From assembly GCA_022414725.1 (NCBI GenBank), contig CM039464.1, positions 42,788,462 to 42,852,461 of the forward strand: DNA of 64,000 nt. Direction: 5' to 3'. Positions 30,741 through 41,185 of this stretch are shown here, piece by piece. The notes beneath the pieces are model-generated. The model did not search any database. It was not told where the DNA came from and saw nothing but the letters and a program-made list of their open reading frames with translations. Every line of letters starts with the position of its first letter. Positions within the stretch are counted from its first letter, which is position 1. Origin of the DNA: Microglena sp. YARC. Taxonomy: Eukaryota > Chlorophyta > Chlorophyceae > Chlamydomonadales > Chlamydomonadaceae. The position numbers and the translations under genes were made by a program.

Positions 30741-31020
30741 AAGTCCTAGGCATTGCAAGCGACACAGATAATTGGCGGAGAGTGTTGGCTATCAAAGCTA
30801 CAGGTGGCAACAAAATCAAGTGCATCGGACCGCAGCCAAGATTAACGAGACAATTAGGGCTAGGGTAACTTTTTCTGTGTTACAGATGGACACCGTGGTG
30901 ACCCTGAGGATTCCTGCCACCCCTTAAGGGGGCTCTGCAAAATATAGTATTGGTATTTAAATGGAGTAGTATCCTTTTACAGTGATTTTATAAAACAAAA
31001 TCGTGAAACATGCAGCTTTC
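30741..31020. other. No gene assigned
   Basis: Minus-strand acceptor-like ATATTTTGCAG near 30940 opens a 24-codon frame, but I find no matching donor. An undetected exon is possible. Confidence 0.3.
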
Positions 31021-31850
31021 AAAGCTATACCAACCACATAATAGCACCTGTTGCTGCTGCACCAGCCTTACTGCGCTGATGTACTAAAATGCAGTAGTAC
31101 CAGAAAGCTTGTTACGGGAAACATGCAAAGCTGTACCAACCACATGTTTGCAGCTTTTGCTGCTGCACCAGCCTTATTGCGCTGATGTACTTATATAGTT
31201 AGATGCAGCGGTACCTGAAAGCTTGTTATGGGAAACATGCAGCTTTCAAAGCTATACCAACCACATATTTGCACCTGTTCCTGCTGCACCATCCTAATTG
31301 CGGTGATGTACTAAAATACAGCAGTGCTAGAAAGCTTGTTACCGGAAACATGCAAAGCTATCCCAACAACATCATTGCACCTGTTCCTGCTGCACCAGCC
31401 TTATTGCGCTGATTGACTAACATACAGTGGTACCAGAAAGCTTGTTACCGGAAACATGCATAGCTAAACCAACCACACCATTGCACCTGTTCCTGCTGCA
31501 CCAGCCTTATTGCGGTGATGTACTAACATACAGAAGTAGTACTAAGCTTGTTACGGGAACATGCATAGCTAAACCAACCACACCATTGCACCTGTTCCTG
31601 CTGCACCAGCCTTATTGCGCTGATTGACTAAAATACAGTAGTACCAGAAAGATTGTTACAGGATTCATGCAGCTTTCAAAGCTATACCAACCACATCATT
31701 GCACATTTTGCTACTGCGCCAGCCTTGTTGCGGTGATTAACTAAAATACAGTAGTTCTATAATAGTATATTAAGTATTGACTAAAATACAATAGTAGTAT
31801 GAAGCTTGTTATGGGAAACATGCAAAGCTATACCAACCACATCATATCAC
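31021..31850 (-). repeat. Downstream array: 3'-edge copies of exon 31851-31949
   Basis: Minus-strand units contain GGCTGGTGCAGCAG(C/G)AACAG with a GTGC donor. Edges at 31592, 31487, 31381, 31275 and 31047, period near 106 bp, with two further worn copies. Unit body: GAAAGCTTGTTACGGG and ACATGCAAAGCTATACC. Confidence 0.8.
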
Positions 31851-31949
31851 CTGTTGCTGCTGCGCCAGCCTTCTTGCGGTGCAGTCCAGCTGCGAGGGCC
31901 CTGGGTTACCCTTATGCCGAGAACAATCGCCTACCTCAGCCTCCAGCTC
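31851..31949 (-). CDS. Minus-gene exon 5
   Basis: 33 codons, phase 0. Acceptor CTCTGCAG|GAGCTGG, donor CAACAG|GTGATATG. Reads ELEAEVGDCSRHKGNPGPSQ, LDCTARRLAQQQQ. The product is unrecognised. Both flanking introns consist of copies of its own edges. Confidence 0.55.
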
Positions 31950-32395
31950 CTGCAGAGCATAATTTATTTAATTTAATTTTGAACTGAATTGCTAACCTGC
32001 AGATCTTGGAGGGCACAATGTAATTGTATTTTAATTGTTTTTTAATTGATTTTTCAATTCAATTGTTAGCCTCCAGCTCCTGCAGGGAATTATTTATTTT
32101 TGAATTTTAGCTAACCACCAGGGCAAGGTTTAGGGTAATCGAGCTGCAAGGGCCCTGGGTTACCCTTATGCAGACAGCAATCCCCAACCTCTGCCTCAAG
32201 CTCCTGCAGGGCATAATTTAATGTAATATAGTTTTGAATTTAATTTTGAATTTAATTTTAACCTCCAGATCTTGGAGGGCACAATGTGATTGAATTTGAA
32301 TTGGTTTTTGAATTGTTTTTTGAATTTAATTGTAAGCCTCCAACTCCTGCACGCACGCATGCACGCACATACACACAAACACATGCATTTACCTC
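31950..32395 (-). repeat. Upstream array: 5'-edge copies of exon 31851-31949
   Basis: CTGCAG|GAGCTGGAGGCT (minus strand) recurs with edges at 32079, 32203 and 32346, spaced 124-143 bp, embedded in AATTTAATTTTGAATT-rich sequence. Confidence 0.75.
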
Positions 32396-32847
32396 CACCC
32401 CACCCATGCATGCAACGCACCCGCATGCATGTACTCCCCCCCCCCCCCACCCCCCACACACACACACACACACACACACATGCAAGTACTCCCACTCCAC
32501 CCCCCCCATGCATGCAGCGCACCTGCATGCATCTACCCCCCCCACCCCCCACACACACACACACAAACACACACGTGCATGTACCCTCACCCCACCCCAC
32601 CCATGCATGCAACGCACTCGCATGCATGTACCCCCCCCACCCCCCCCCCCACCCCACCCCACCCATACACACACACAAACGCAAACACTTGCAAGTACCC
32701 CCAACCCACCCCACCCAAGCATGCAACGCACCCGCATGCATGCCCCCCCCCCCCCACCACCACCACCACCACACACACACAGACAAACACATGCATGTTT
32801 CCCCACCCCCACCCCCCACCGCACACACACACATGCTGGCAACGCAC
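32396..32847 (-). repeat. Downstream array: 3'-edge copies of exon 32848-32949
   Basis: CATGCATGCGG|GTGCGTTGCATG (minus strand) recurs with edges at 32421, 32523, 32618 and 32732, spaced about 95-116 bp, separated by CACACACA and CCCACCCC runs. Confidence 0.8.
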
Positions 32848-32949
32848 CCGCATGCATGCTATGGCTTCCTCCAAGAACTTGGACAGGAGCCGATCTTCAG
32901 TCAACAAGGAATCTGAGAGGACCACCACCTCAGGTTCTCTCCACACAAA
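32848..32949 (-). CDS. Minus-gene exon 4
   Basis: 34 codons, phase 0. Acceptor CTGTGTGCAG|TTTGTG, donor ATGCGG|GTGCGT. Reads FVWREPEVVVLSDSLLTEDR, LLSKFLEEAIACMR, with an alternating hydrophobic strand then helix. Family unknown. A partial copy (FVWRERE..., diverging after 20 codons) lies upstream with its edge at 33124. Confidence 0.6.
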
Positions 32950-32994
32950 CTGCACACAGAAAAAATAATTTCGTTTAGGGTCAAGTCGCGAGCA

Positions 32995-33140
32995 CATTTG
33001 GAGTCCAGTAGGGCACCAGGAAAAATGTCATCATCATCATCATCATTAAGAAGTTGGACAGAAGATGATCCTCTGTCAACAAGGACTCTGAGAGGACCAC
33101 CACCTCACGTTCCCTCCACACAAACTGCAAACAGAAAATT
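32995..33140 (-). repeat. Upstream 5'-edge copy of exon 32848-32949
   Basis: Minus-strand TTTGCAG|TTTGTGTGGAGG with ~75 nt homologous to the exon, edge at 33124. It dissolves into (CAT)n at 33030-33050, so no donor and not an exon. Confidence 0.75.
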
Positions 33141-33164
33141 CGATTTCATTTGATTGCGCTGGCT

Positions 33165-33380
33165 TGTTTTGTTTTGTTTTGTTTTGTTCTGTGTCTGATT
33201 GGGCTGAACTGGGTTGAACTGGGCTGAATTGGGCTGAACTGGGCTGAATTGGGCTGAATTGGGCTGAATTGGGCTGAATTGGGCTGAATTGGGCTGAATT
33301 GGGCTGAATTGGGCTGAATTGGGCTGAACTGGGCTGAATTGGGCTGAATTGGGCTGAATTGGGCTGAACTGGGCTGAATT
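33165..33380. repeat. 10-bp tandem array (AATTGGGCTG)
   Basis: About 19 copies of GGGCTGAATT or GGGCTGAACT, preceded by (TTTTG)n. Open frames across it are artefacts. Confidence 0.9.
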
Positions 33381-33404
33381 GTTGTGGCTGAGATGTGGTA
33401 TATG

Positions 33405-33564
33405 TAGGGAACGGCAATATGACATCATATGATATTATACGATGCTGGCAGTCTGACTAGACAAAACTTTCCATTTATGTACATTATCATATGATGCAAT
33501 TTGTATGATATTATATGAAATCATACTCGCCTTTGCTCAACATCATATAATATGCTGGTCCCTA
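33405..33564 (-). mobile_element. MITE family A, copy 3
   Basis: 160 bp from TAGGGAACGG to CTGGTCCCTA. The interior is the reverse orientation of copy 1 (AACATCATATAATATG near the right end). No coding capacity. Confidence 0.8.
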
Positions 33565-33574
33565 GGTGTACCAG

Positions 33575-33990
33575 GGCTTTTTATTTCCACATTATATAGC
33601 GATCGCTAGTGTGACCCCGTTTTGGCAAAATTATCTTTTAAACCCTGTTTAAACTGTAATTTTTAAAAATAAAATGGCCCTTAAAAACTATAGAGGGGTT
33701 TAAATGCTATAAAGGCTATGATACGCTGTCCCTGGAGGAGGCCTATAACCATCAAGCCAGAAAATAACCACTTTCAGATTTGGAAAAAAAACTGAGGTAT
33801 ATGCGTGTCTACCAGGGCTTGCCTTAGCAGCTTCTAGGCAGCTCCTTCGCCCAACCACTGGGCTAAGCCCCAAGATTTCAGCAGCACTGGACAGCTAATC
33901 GTGTCAGCTTCAAGGTGCACAAGGTTGCACTAGGTTCGGCTGCATAGCCAGTCAGGTGAGCTTCCTAGAAGCTGCTGCTTGTAGCTGGAA
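33575..33990. mobile_element. Family D fragment and foldback MITE F, copy 2
   Basis: 33575-33790 is a reversed family D piece (GTGACCCCGTTTTGGC, TGTCCCTGGAGGAGGCC). 33827-33990 is family F with ends AGCAGCTTCTAGGCAGCTCC and TTCCTAGAAGCTGCTGC. Confidence 0.6.
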
Positions 33991-34014
33991 ATACAAGAAA
34001 TGGTGCCCAAAAAC

Positions 34015-34261
34015 TTTGGACTGAATGGGGCTGAGTTGCGAGGTGGGGTGGGGGGAGGTGCAGGGGGGAGGTGGGGGAAGGTGGGGGGTAGCTGAATTCA
34101 GACATAAGGGTCTTAAAGTTTGGCCCCGTTGCAAGCAAACGGGCTGGCCCCTTCAACCACATGCCTCATTACAAGGCGTACCCCCCACACACACACCAAC
34201 CCCCACACTCTCACTTCAGAAGGCTCGCAGCCCACCCCACCACCCTTTACTCATCCATGCG

Positions 34262-34305
<44 letters not shown>

Positions 34306-34315
34306 ACCCCCCCCC

Positions 34316-34348
<33 letters not shown>

Positions 34349-34884
34349 CTAACAAACTCTCACAAACGTAGGCACACAGCCCCCCAACTTAACCCAACCC
34401 AACTCACACACTCTCACAACCATAGGCACGCATCAGATCTGGTGTAGTGCTCAGATCACCTGTAGCAAGTTGACCAGTCGCCTGGAGGGGGCCAGGAAGG
34501 GAATCAATTGAGAGGCTAGCATCCCTCCCTCTACTCCCCCCAACCACCCACCCATGAAATTGCCCCCCCCCCCCAACCCCAACCCCCAACCCCCAACCCC
34601 CAACCCCCGCACTCTCACTTCAGTAGGCTCGCAGCCCCCACCCACCCACCCCAACCCCCACTCCTCGACTCATCCATGCGACCCCCCACCCCACCCCCAA
34701 CTAACAAACTCTCACAAACGTAGGCACGCAGCCCCCCCAACCCCCAACCCAAACACTCTCACAACCACAGGCACGCAGCCGATCTGCTACAGTGGCCAGG
34801 TCACATGTAGCAAGTTGACCAGTCGCTTGGAGGGGCCAGGAAGAGAATCAATTGAGAGGCTGGCATCCCTCCATCACCCCCCCC

Positions 34885-34915
<31 letters not shown>

Positions 34916-35149
34916 CCATCAAATCGCACCCCACCCAACCCCACATACTCTCACTACAGTAGGCATGCAGCCCCCCCCCCCCCCCCCTCGACTCATCCAT
35001 GCGCCCCCCCCCCCCCCCCCCCCTGTTCCCTCTCCATCCCACCCCACCCAACAAACTCTCACAAACGTAGGTACTCAGCCCCCCCAACCCAACCCACACA
35101 CTGTCACAACCATAGGCACGCATCAGATCTAGTATAGAGCGCAGATCAC
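34015..35149 (-). repeat. Downstream array: 3'-edge copies of exon 35150-35446, with C tracts
   Basis: Minus-strand copies of the exon end (CTCTCAATTGATTCCCTTCC then GACTGGTCAACTTGCTACAG) have edges at 34460 (donor GTGATC intact) and about 34804 (CAG changed to CAT), about 345 bp apart. Between are a 43-nt C run (34263-34305), other C runs near 34971 and 35004-35023, and CACACA repeats. Confidence 0.75.
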
Positions 35150-35446
35150 CTGTAGCAAGTTGACGAGTCGCCTGGAGGGGGCCAGGAAGGGAATCAATTG
35201 AGAGGCTGGCATTCCCTCTCTCCCCTCCCCCCTCTCGTTCTCCCCCGGTCCCACCGGACAGCTAGTACCAACAGCATCGGCCCCAGGGGGGTCCGGCTTG
35301 GGCAGGGAGGAAGAGCAGGATGGCTTGCGTTGTGCATTGCCACTCTCATGTTGGTGTGACGTGAGTGTGGGCATGAAGGCCGCCAGTACATGGCGGACGA
35401 AACCGCATCGCTGGCAATCTCCCAGCTTTTCCACCTCTTCCAACAC
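35150..35446 (-). CDS. Minus-gene exon 3
   Basis: 99 codons, phase 0. Acceptor AACCACCAG|GTGTTGG, donor CTACAG|GTGATCTG. Begins VLEEVEKLGDCQRCGFVRHV, LAAFMPTLTSHQHE, has a Ser/Pro-rich middle, and ends MPASQLIPFLAPSRRLVNLL, Q. Two helical ends around a disordered centre. No family recognised. It is the only copy that holds both edges, so it is the functional exon. Partial copies of the first ~75 nt occur upstream (35880, 36315, 36446) and of the last ~75 nt downstream. Confidence 0.65.
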
Positions 35447-35559
35447 CTGGTGGTTGGGTGGTTGCAGGTGGTTGCAGGTGGTTGGGGAGGTGGTTGCCGA
35501 GGTAGTTGGGTGGGAAAGCAGACGTGTTTAATATTGTGTGTGTGTGTTTGGAACTGTTG

Positions 35560-35613
<54 letters not shown>

Positions 35614-36752
35614 GGGGGGGGGGGGGGGGGGGGGCAGAGGGCAGTGTGTGGGCATGAAGGCTGCCAAGGACGTGTTTAATATTGTGTGTGTGTGTGTGTG
35701 TGTGTGTTTGGAACTGTTGTGTATGTGTGTGTGTGTGCGTGTATGTGTTGGGGGGTGGGGGGGGTGGGGGGAGGGGGGGGGGGGGGGCAGAGGGCAGTGT
35801 GTGGGCATGAAGGCTGCCAGTACATGGCGAACAACACACCATCGCTGGCAATCTCTCAGCTTTTCCACCTCTTCCAACACCTGGTGGTTGGGTGGTTGCA
35901 GGTGGTAACCATTGTTTGGGGTTCTGCTCATCAATGCTTTTTCTTTTTGGCCCTTCCTATCACGGTTGGGCAAGTCCCTTGAGCCTATTTGGCCTACTCC
36001 TGGACTGTAACATACATACATAGACATTCATGTGGTTGAGGAGGTGGTTGCAGAGGTAGTTGGGTGGGGATGCAGAGGTTTTTAATATTGTGTGTTTGGA
36101 ATTGTGTGTGTGTGTTGTGTGTGTGTGTGTGTGTTTGGAATTGTGTTTGGAATTGTGTGTGTGTGTGTTTGGAATTGTGTGTCTGTGTTGTGTGTGTGTG
36201 TTGGGGGGGTGGGGGGGTGGGGCAGGGGGGAGTGTGTGGGCATGAAGGCTACCAGTACGTGGTGAACAGCACACCATCGCTGGCAGTCTCCCAGCTTGTC
36301 CACCTCTTCCAGCACCTGGTGGTTGGTTGGTTGGGTGGTTGCAGGTGGTTGGGTGGGTTGCATGGGTGGAGATGCTGAGGTTTGTGTGTGTGTGTTTGAG
36401 GCCAAAGGGGTTTTGTGGGTTTAGGCTTCTCCACCTCTTCCAACACCTGGTGGTTGGGTTGTTGGGTGGTTGCATGGGTGGGGATGCAGAGGTGGTTGGG
36501 TGGTTACATGGGTGGGTATGAAGAGGTGGTTAGGTGGTTGGGTGGTTGCATGGGTGGGTATGAAGAGGTGGTTGGGTGGTTGCATGGGTGGGGATGAAGA
36601 AGTGGTTGGGTGGTTGCATGGGTGGGGATGAAGAGGTGGTTGCATGGGTCGGGATACACATGTGGTAGGGTGGTTGGGTGGGGATAATAAGGTGCTTAAT
36701 TGTGCGTGTGTGTTGTGTGCCTAAGAGGTGCAGACAAGTCCTAGGCGCGTAC
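35447..36752 (-). repeat. Upstream array: 5'-edge copies of exon 35150-35446; microsatellites; SINE-B
   Basis: ACCACCAG|GTG(T/C)TGGAAGAGG copies with edges at 35880, 36315 and 36446. Between them are (GT)n, a 21-nt G run (35614-35634), a SINE-B copy at 35908-36023 and GGTTGGGTGGTTGCATGGGT minisatellite at 36455-36700. Confidence 0.75.
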
Positions 36753-36887
36753 CTTAACTTTTCCAACTGACAGGGCATCTCTCCGACTTTCTAGGGGTAG
36801 GCGCAGCACATGCTTCACACAGGCATCAGCTATGGCTGACATGCGAGCCTCAGCTGGCTCCCGGCGTATCGCCGCAAAAGCTAACCT
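36753..36887 (-). CDS. Minus-gene exon 2
   Basis: 45 codons, phase 0. Acceptor CCAGATAG|AGGTTAGC (a TAG acceptor, pyrimidine tract weak), donor GTTAAG|GTACGC. Reads RLAFAAIRREPAEARMSAIA, DACVKHVLRLPLESRRDALS, VGKVK. Strongly helical, likely a folded or coiled region. The family is unknown. No edge copies are evident around it. Confidence 0.55.
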
Positions 36888-36889
36888 CT

Positions 36890-37500
36890 ATCTGGAAGGC
36901 GTAGCTGATTCAAAAATTCAAATCATGTCGTTGTCTCGGACTCTGCAGTCTTCTTCACTTCTGTTTGCTGTGTAGAGGGCATAAATATGAGGGGTACGTC
37001 AGGAGTCAGTCTGTAAATAATGAAACAAATGTTGTTCTGGATCCTCCCCCCACCCACCCACCCTATCCCCAACACAAACACACACAAACACAAACACACA
37101 CACATAAACACACACACGCACATAAACACGCACGCACATACACACACAAAACACATGTATAGGGGGCGCTTGTAAAATCACTTTCTGGACCCCACCCATG
37201 GAGGGAGCCAAATCCCTGCACGCGTCTTGATTAGGACTTCCGTACCACTGCCTGCAAGCACATGCTCAAACACATGTAAATGCACATGCACATGCTCCTA
37301 CAAATACGCATGCAAATTCAAATGCACATACACATGCACATCCACATGCACGTACACACGCACATGCACATACATACATATACATACATACGCACATGCA
37401 CATACATACATATTCATACATACATACACACGCACATGCACATAAATATAGGCAAGGGCTGTGCCTGACAACGACATTCAAAGACTATGCCTTGGTAATG
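36890..37500. repeat. CA-rich and ACATGCACAT microsatellites
   Basis: 37075-37160 has CACACAAACACA runs. 37265-37450 has CACATGCACATAC units. No gene seen. Confidence 0.75.
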
Positions 37501-37795
37501 CAAACACCATGCCTTAGCCAAGCATACACTGTGACTTGGCCATGCATACAATATACCTTTCAATGACACGCAATCTCGAATCGGATCTTGCCGAAAAAGA
37601 AGGATAAGCAACATTGGCATATTTAAAAGGGGACCAGAAAGCAAGCGACAGCTGAAGAACGGAAAGTTTGCTCATCTGCGTCCGGAGGCACAAGCGCAGG
37701 CATGTATCTAGTCTATCTATTATCCTGCTGAGTTTATTCGCCGCATAGATTCAGCTACAACAATTAGCGCAGAGCTTCGGTAGCTGGAAACCCAC
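37501..37795. other. Intronic sequence, nothing recognised
   Basis: Lies just downstream (minus strand) of the first exon. It opens with the putative donor GTGGGTTTCCAG. Confidence 0.35.
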
Positions 37796-38230
37796 CGTTT
37801 GACTGTTGTTTGTTTCAGAGATTGTTTGCGTTGCTTGAGATTCCAAAGGGAGCTGCGCAGTTTGAGTTCCTTGAACTGCAAGTGCTTCTTTATCCTCGGT
37901 CTGGGTAGCTTGCTGTAACGAGGTCTGGCCCTCGGGACCTGAATCTCTACGCACTGAGCCAGACGCGTCGGTTACGTCCTCCGCTTCTGTCTGGGTTCCT
38001 GCTTGGGATGATGGTGGAATGGAAGCAGCTTCTATTTCGGTCTGAGTCGCAGTCTCGTTGGCTGCCTGGATAGCAGTCTGAGTCGCAGTCTCGTTGGCTG
38101 CCTGGACAGCAGTCTGAGTTGCTATCTCGAGGCCTGAATTCCAGTTGGCTGGGGTCTGCGTCGCGGAGGCGTCGTTATCAGGTTCAGACGAGACAGAGGA
38201 GGAGGAGGAGGAGCCGTCCCACTGCACCAT
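37796..38230 (-). CDS. Minus-gene exon 1: multivalent TQT-motif (LC8-binding type) region
   Basis: ATG at 38228-38230 opens 145 codons ending in phase 0 at ACG|GTGGGTTT. The product starts MVQWDG, then a serine run, then a disordered Glu/Thr/Gln/Ala-rich sequence with eight TQT motifs: SATQTP, IATQTAV, TATQTAI, TATQTEI, AGTQTEA, QATQTED, QGTQTAQ, QATQTIS. TQT in a disordered chain is the core of the dynein light chain LC8 (DYNLL) recognition motif, and arrays of them mark multivalent LC8 scaffolds (established family knowledge). LC8 binding by this protein is inference. Two 17-residue units (QAANETATQTA/E) show recent internal duplication. The start is the first ATG after an upstream stop-containing region. 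Confidence 0.65.
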
Positions 38231-38956
38231 AGTTAGAACGCATGAGTTGTGCAATGTGAGACACAAGAAGACAAACTCGGAGCAGAGTGGGGCCTCGTGT
38301 TTTGAAGTTTCGAATCTTGTGTGAGGGGGGGTCCCACTCCATCCCACGTCTCGGGATCGTATCCAGATGATCTGAGATGGACGGTTACTCCCTGGTTTCT
38401 GCCTGTGTAGTGTGTTCCTTGTAGTGTGTTGGTTGTCCGGATGGAGGAATTAATTGTATTAAGGGCGCCTTGAGGCGAGTCCCGAATGAAATTATCAGAA
38501 TTGATTTCAATTGATTTCAATTGATTTCAATTGATTTCAATTTATTTCAATTTAATTGTGTGTAATGTTGTGTTGTGATATTTTAATTCGATTTTATTCC
38601 ATTCCATTTAATCAACGTGATTTGAATGCATGCAATTGCTGTGAATTTTATTAATTCGAATCGTTTTTTTTTAATTTCATGTACTATAATTTCATTGAAT
38701 CGATGGATGTTGTAGTATTGTTGACTATAAAGTGACGGAAAAGGGAGTTTTTGACGGGTTGTTCATTTGTTCAGGATTGAACGTTCCCTGTCATGCAATG
38801 AAATGCACTTATGTAGATTGGCTTTATTTTTAAGAATTTGATGCAAGAAAAATTTGGCCAATCAGGGGTCTGGTTGATCTTACAAAAATGATAGAAATTA
38901 CTGGTGCTTCACCCCAAAGCTTCACCCTGCCTACCCTGATCTTCATCCTCTGCTAG
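38231..38956. promoter_or_regulatory. Possible divergent promoter interval
   Basis: About 725 bp separate the minus-strand start codon from the first plus-strand exon candidate. It is AT-rich with TTGATTTCAA units at 38500-38555. No defined promoter element is identified; the regulatory role is inferred from gene orientation. Confidence 0.3.
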
Positions 38957-39125
38957 ATACCAGCTACCATCGGATACCTAGCGATGTACAGCTTCGTCAG
39001 AAGTACGGCAAGGACGGGGATTTTAAGTCATACCTACAGGCATACCAGACAGACAGAAGAGGACACCAAGGCAAGACACTAGTGCCAGAGCTTGCTACAA
39101 TTCATCCAGAAGACATCATCTGCAG
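38957..39125 (+). CDS. Candidate plus-strand exon, unknown protein
   Basis: Between CCTCTGCTAG and TCTGCAG|GTGAGA one frame is open: YHRIPSDVQLRQKYGKDGDF, KSYLQAYQTDRRGHQGKTLV, PELATIHPEDIICR. Enters in phase 1 and leaves in phase 2. Just downstream (about 39145-39210) a worn copy of its last ~60 nt (GTATCAGAGCTTGCGACAAT) repeats the 3' edge, as seen beside other exons. The product is unrecognised. Confidence 0.4.
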
Positions 39126-39209
39126 GTGAGAATCCGATGACGTACGGGGAAAGACACCCGTATCAGAGCTTGCGACAATGCCTTGAAATGTATCCTGCAG
39201 ATATCATCC

Positions 39210-40836
39210 TTGCTTTGGATGAGAAACTGAGAATCCCCTCAACAAACAAATCATGCCCAGATCCTCTTCCCGCCTGTCTGCCGCTTTAGTGCTTTCATTG
39301 CCGCGTGCTGCATTATTTGCAGGGAGTCCGATTCCCTCGGATTTGGTGAGGTGTGATCTTTAACCGAAGGCCTGAAGCCGAGCCATTGCAATTTTGAAAT
39401 ATTTGAGTCGCTTCCCTTGCACCCTGTGTAGCCAAGCTCGGGTTGTGAGCAGGTTAGTTCAACCACTACGGATTTGCGGGTGATGAACACAAATCTCGCA
39501 CATTTTGGGGGGGTAGCCGACTGACTGCTGTTTTTTATCGCAATTAAGGAGCACTACGAGAAAAATGGCTGAAGAAAGGTCATTTTGACGGGCCACTGCT
39601 GGAAGCCCTGGGCATTCTGCAAGGTCGCGGCTGGAATATTTCGGAGGTCAGTGCTAGATGACCTGCACATTTCCAGAAGGGCTGGAACAAGCCTGGTCGT
39701 GATCACTGTTGTATTCATATTACATTAAATTACATGACATGATTACAATCGCTATACAGGCCAATGTTAAACCAAGATAAGCCCAGACCAACTATTCTCT
39801 CTAAATCAAGAGAATGTAAATATATCGAGGTGTGGGAACCACATCATTTAGGATATAAATACAGTCACGAATCGTATGTTGTTGCAGTCCAAGGATAGGC
39901 CAAAGAGGCTAAAGGAATTTATTGGCAATGGCTCCGGCAATCCGCCATCAATTTGTGAAATACATGTAGTCAGTATCTATTTCATTTGAGCAACAATGCA
40001 CAAGTCTCCCCAAAGGTAAGTTCCTGTCATACTTGTTATACAATGATGATATACATCTTCAAAAATTCAGACCAACACCTAGTACCGATAGCCACAACAC
40101 CTTACCAATCCTGTACTCCTTAATATATACAGTAGCAGTAGCCGGGGTTCATCATAGAATGCCTCAAACAAGGAATGGCTCACCGGTAGTTAGAAACCAG
40201 TGACAAGAGTACAAGACAGGTCTTCAAAGGCTCGTGTGAACACATTATCATCATCACTTCCATTGCTACGTAAGAAGCTTTATTGATTACCCTTTCTAAT
40301 CAATTGAATTTATATGATGTACTTAAACCATTTGATGCATCACGTGGTCTTGCATCCCTCCGCCTTTCCAACGTGAACTTCTGTGGCAAATATCAGGACA
40401 GGGTGACACGATATCACCCAAGGAACGCAACTATATTGATCACCAACCATGATAACATGATTTGCAGCATCTTTGAAAAAACTGACCAGTATACTGTAGA
40501 TAGATTCATCATAGGATGCCAACGACTAAGAAAGCGTACCCTACGCAAAACGTAGGGAAACAAACTGTTTCATACAAAGCCATTCATATATATTATATGC
40601 ACATGACAGAAACTTCCTACTGGGGAGACTAATGCATTGTTCCTCAATTGATACAAGCTATCTCTAGTATCATGAGAAACAATTATTGACTACGGTACAC
40701 TCATTGAGAAAATGGTATAATTCACATACATCTATCTATGCTCAGTTGATTATGCGAGGATGGTTGGAAGACTCCCCTGGAAGTTGGGGAGTGGGCTTGT
40801 CTTGCTTTGGGTCCGCACTGGCCTGTCCCCACAATT
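39210..40836. other. No gene recognised
   Basis: AT-rich; scattered short frames such as 40283-40555 lack domain or splice support. This may be intron or intergenic. Confidence 0.4.
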
Positions 40837-41035
40837 AAATTATCATCCCATTTGGGATGACGATTAAATTATAATCGTAGAATCGTAGAATCAAATTTCC
40901 CCTGTGAAACGAAGTCGGGGTCCCCGTCTGTAGACGATTGTTTGTGGTTCAGTTCATTTTTGTTGTTGTTGTTGTAAGCCCCTCCTGTCACGGTCGGGCA
41001 ATTCCCCACCCCTGGACTGTAATACGATACATTCA
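40837..41035 (+). mobile_element. SINE-B copy
   Basis: TTATCATCCCATTTGGGATG, ACGATTGTTTGTGGTTCAG, a GTTGTTGTTGTTG run, CACGGTCGGGCAA and CCCCTGGACTGTAATACG. Diverged; the GCCTATTTGG block is deleted. Confidence 0.5.
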
Positions 41036-41185
41036 ATACTGGCCTACCTTTGAGGGTGTAATGCAAAGTATGACTTTCTCCGCCTTTCTTACTGAATCCT
41101 CCGTGTGCACTTTTTGTGTACAGGGTCCCAATCCTTTTTGTATTTTTATGATCTGTAATGATCCACAATAAGAGCAGTCGCATGT

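Noticed and set aside
32196..32997. Cys/Gly- and His/Pro-rich frames on both strands
   Set aside because: Produced by CACACA and CCCACC repeats and exon-edge copies; only 32848-32949 has splice-bounded coding character.
35800..36446. Extra exons coding VLEEV(D/E)KL-like peptides at 35880, 36315 and 36446
   Set aside because: They copy only the 5' edge of exon 35150-35446, have no donor and run into GT/CA repeats.
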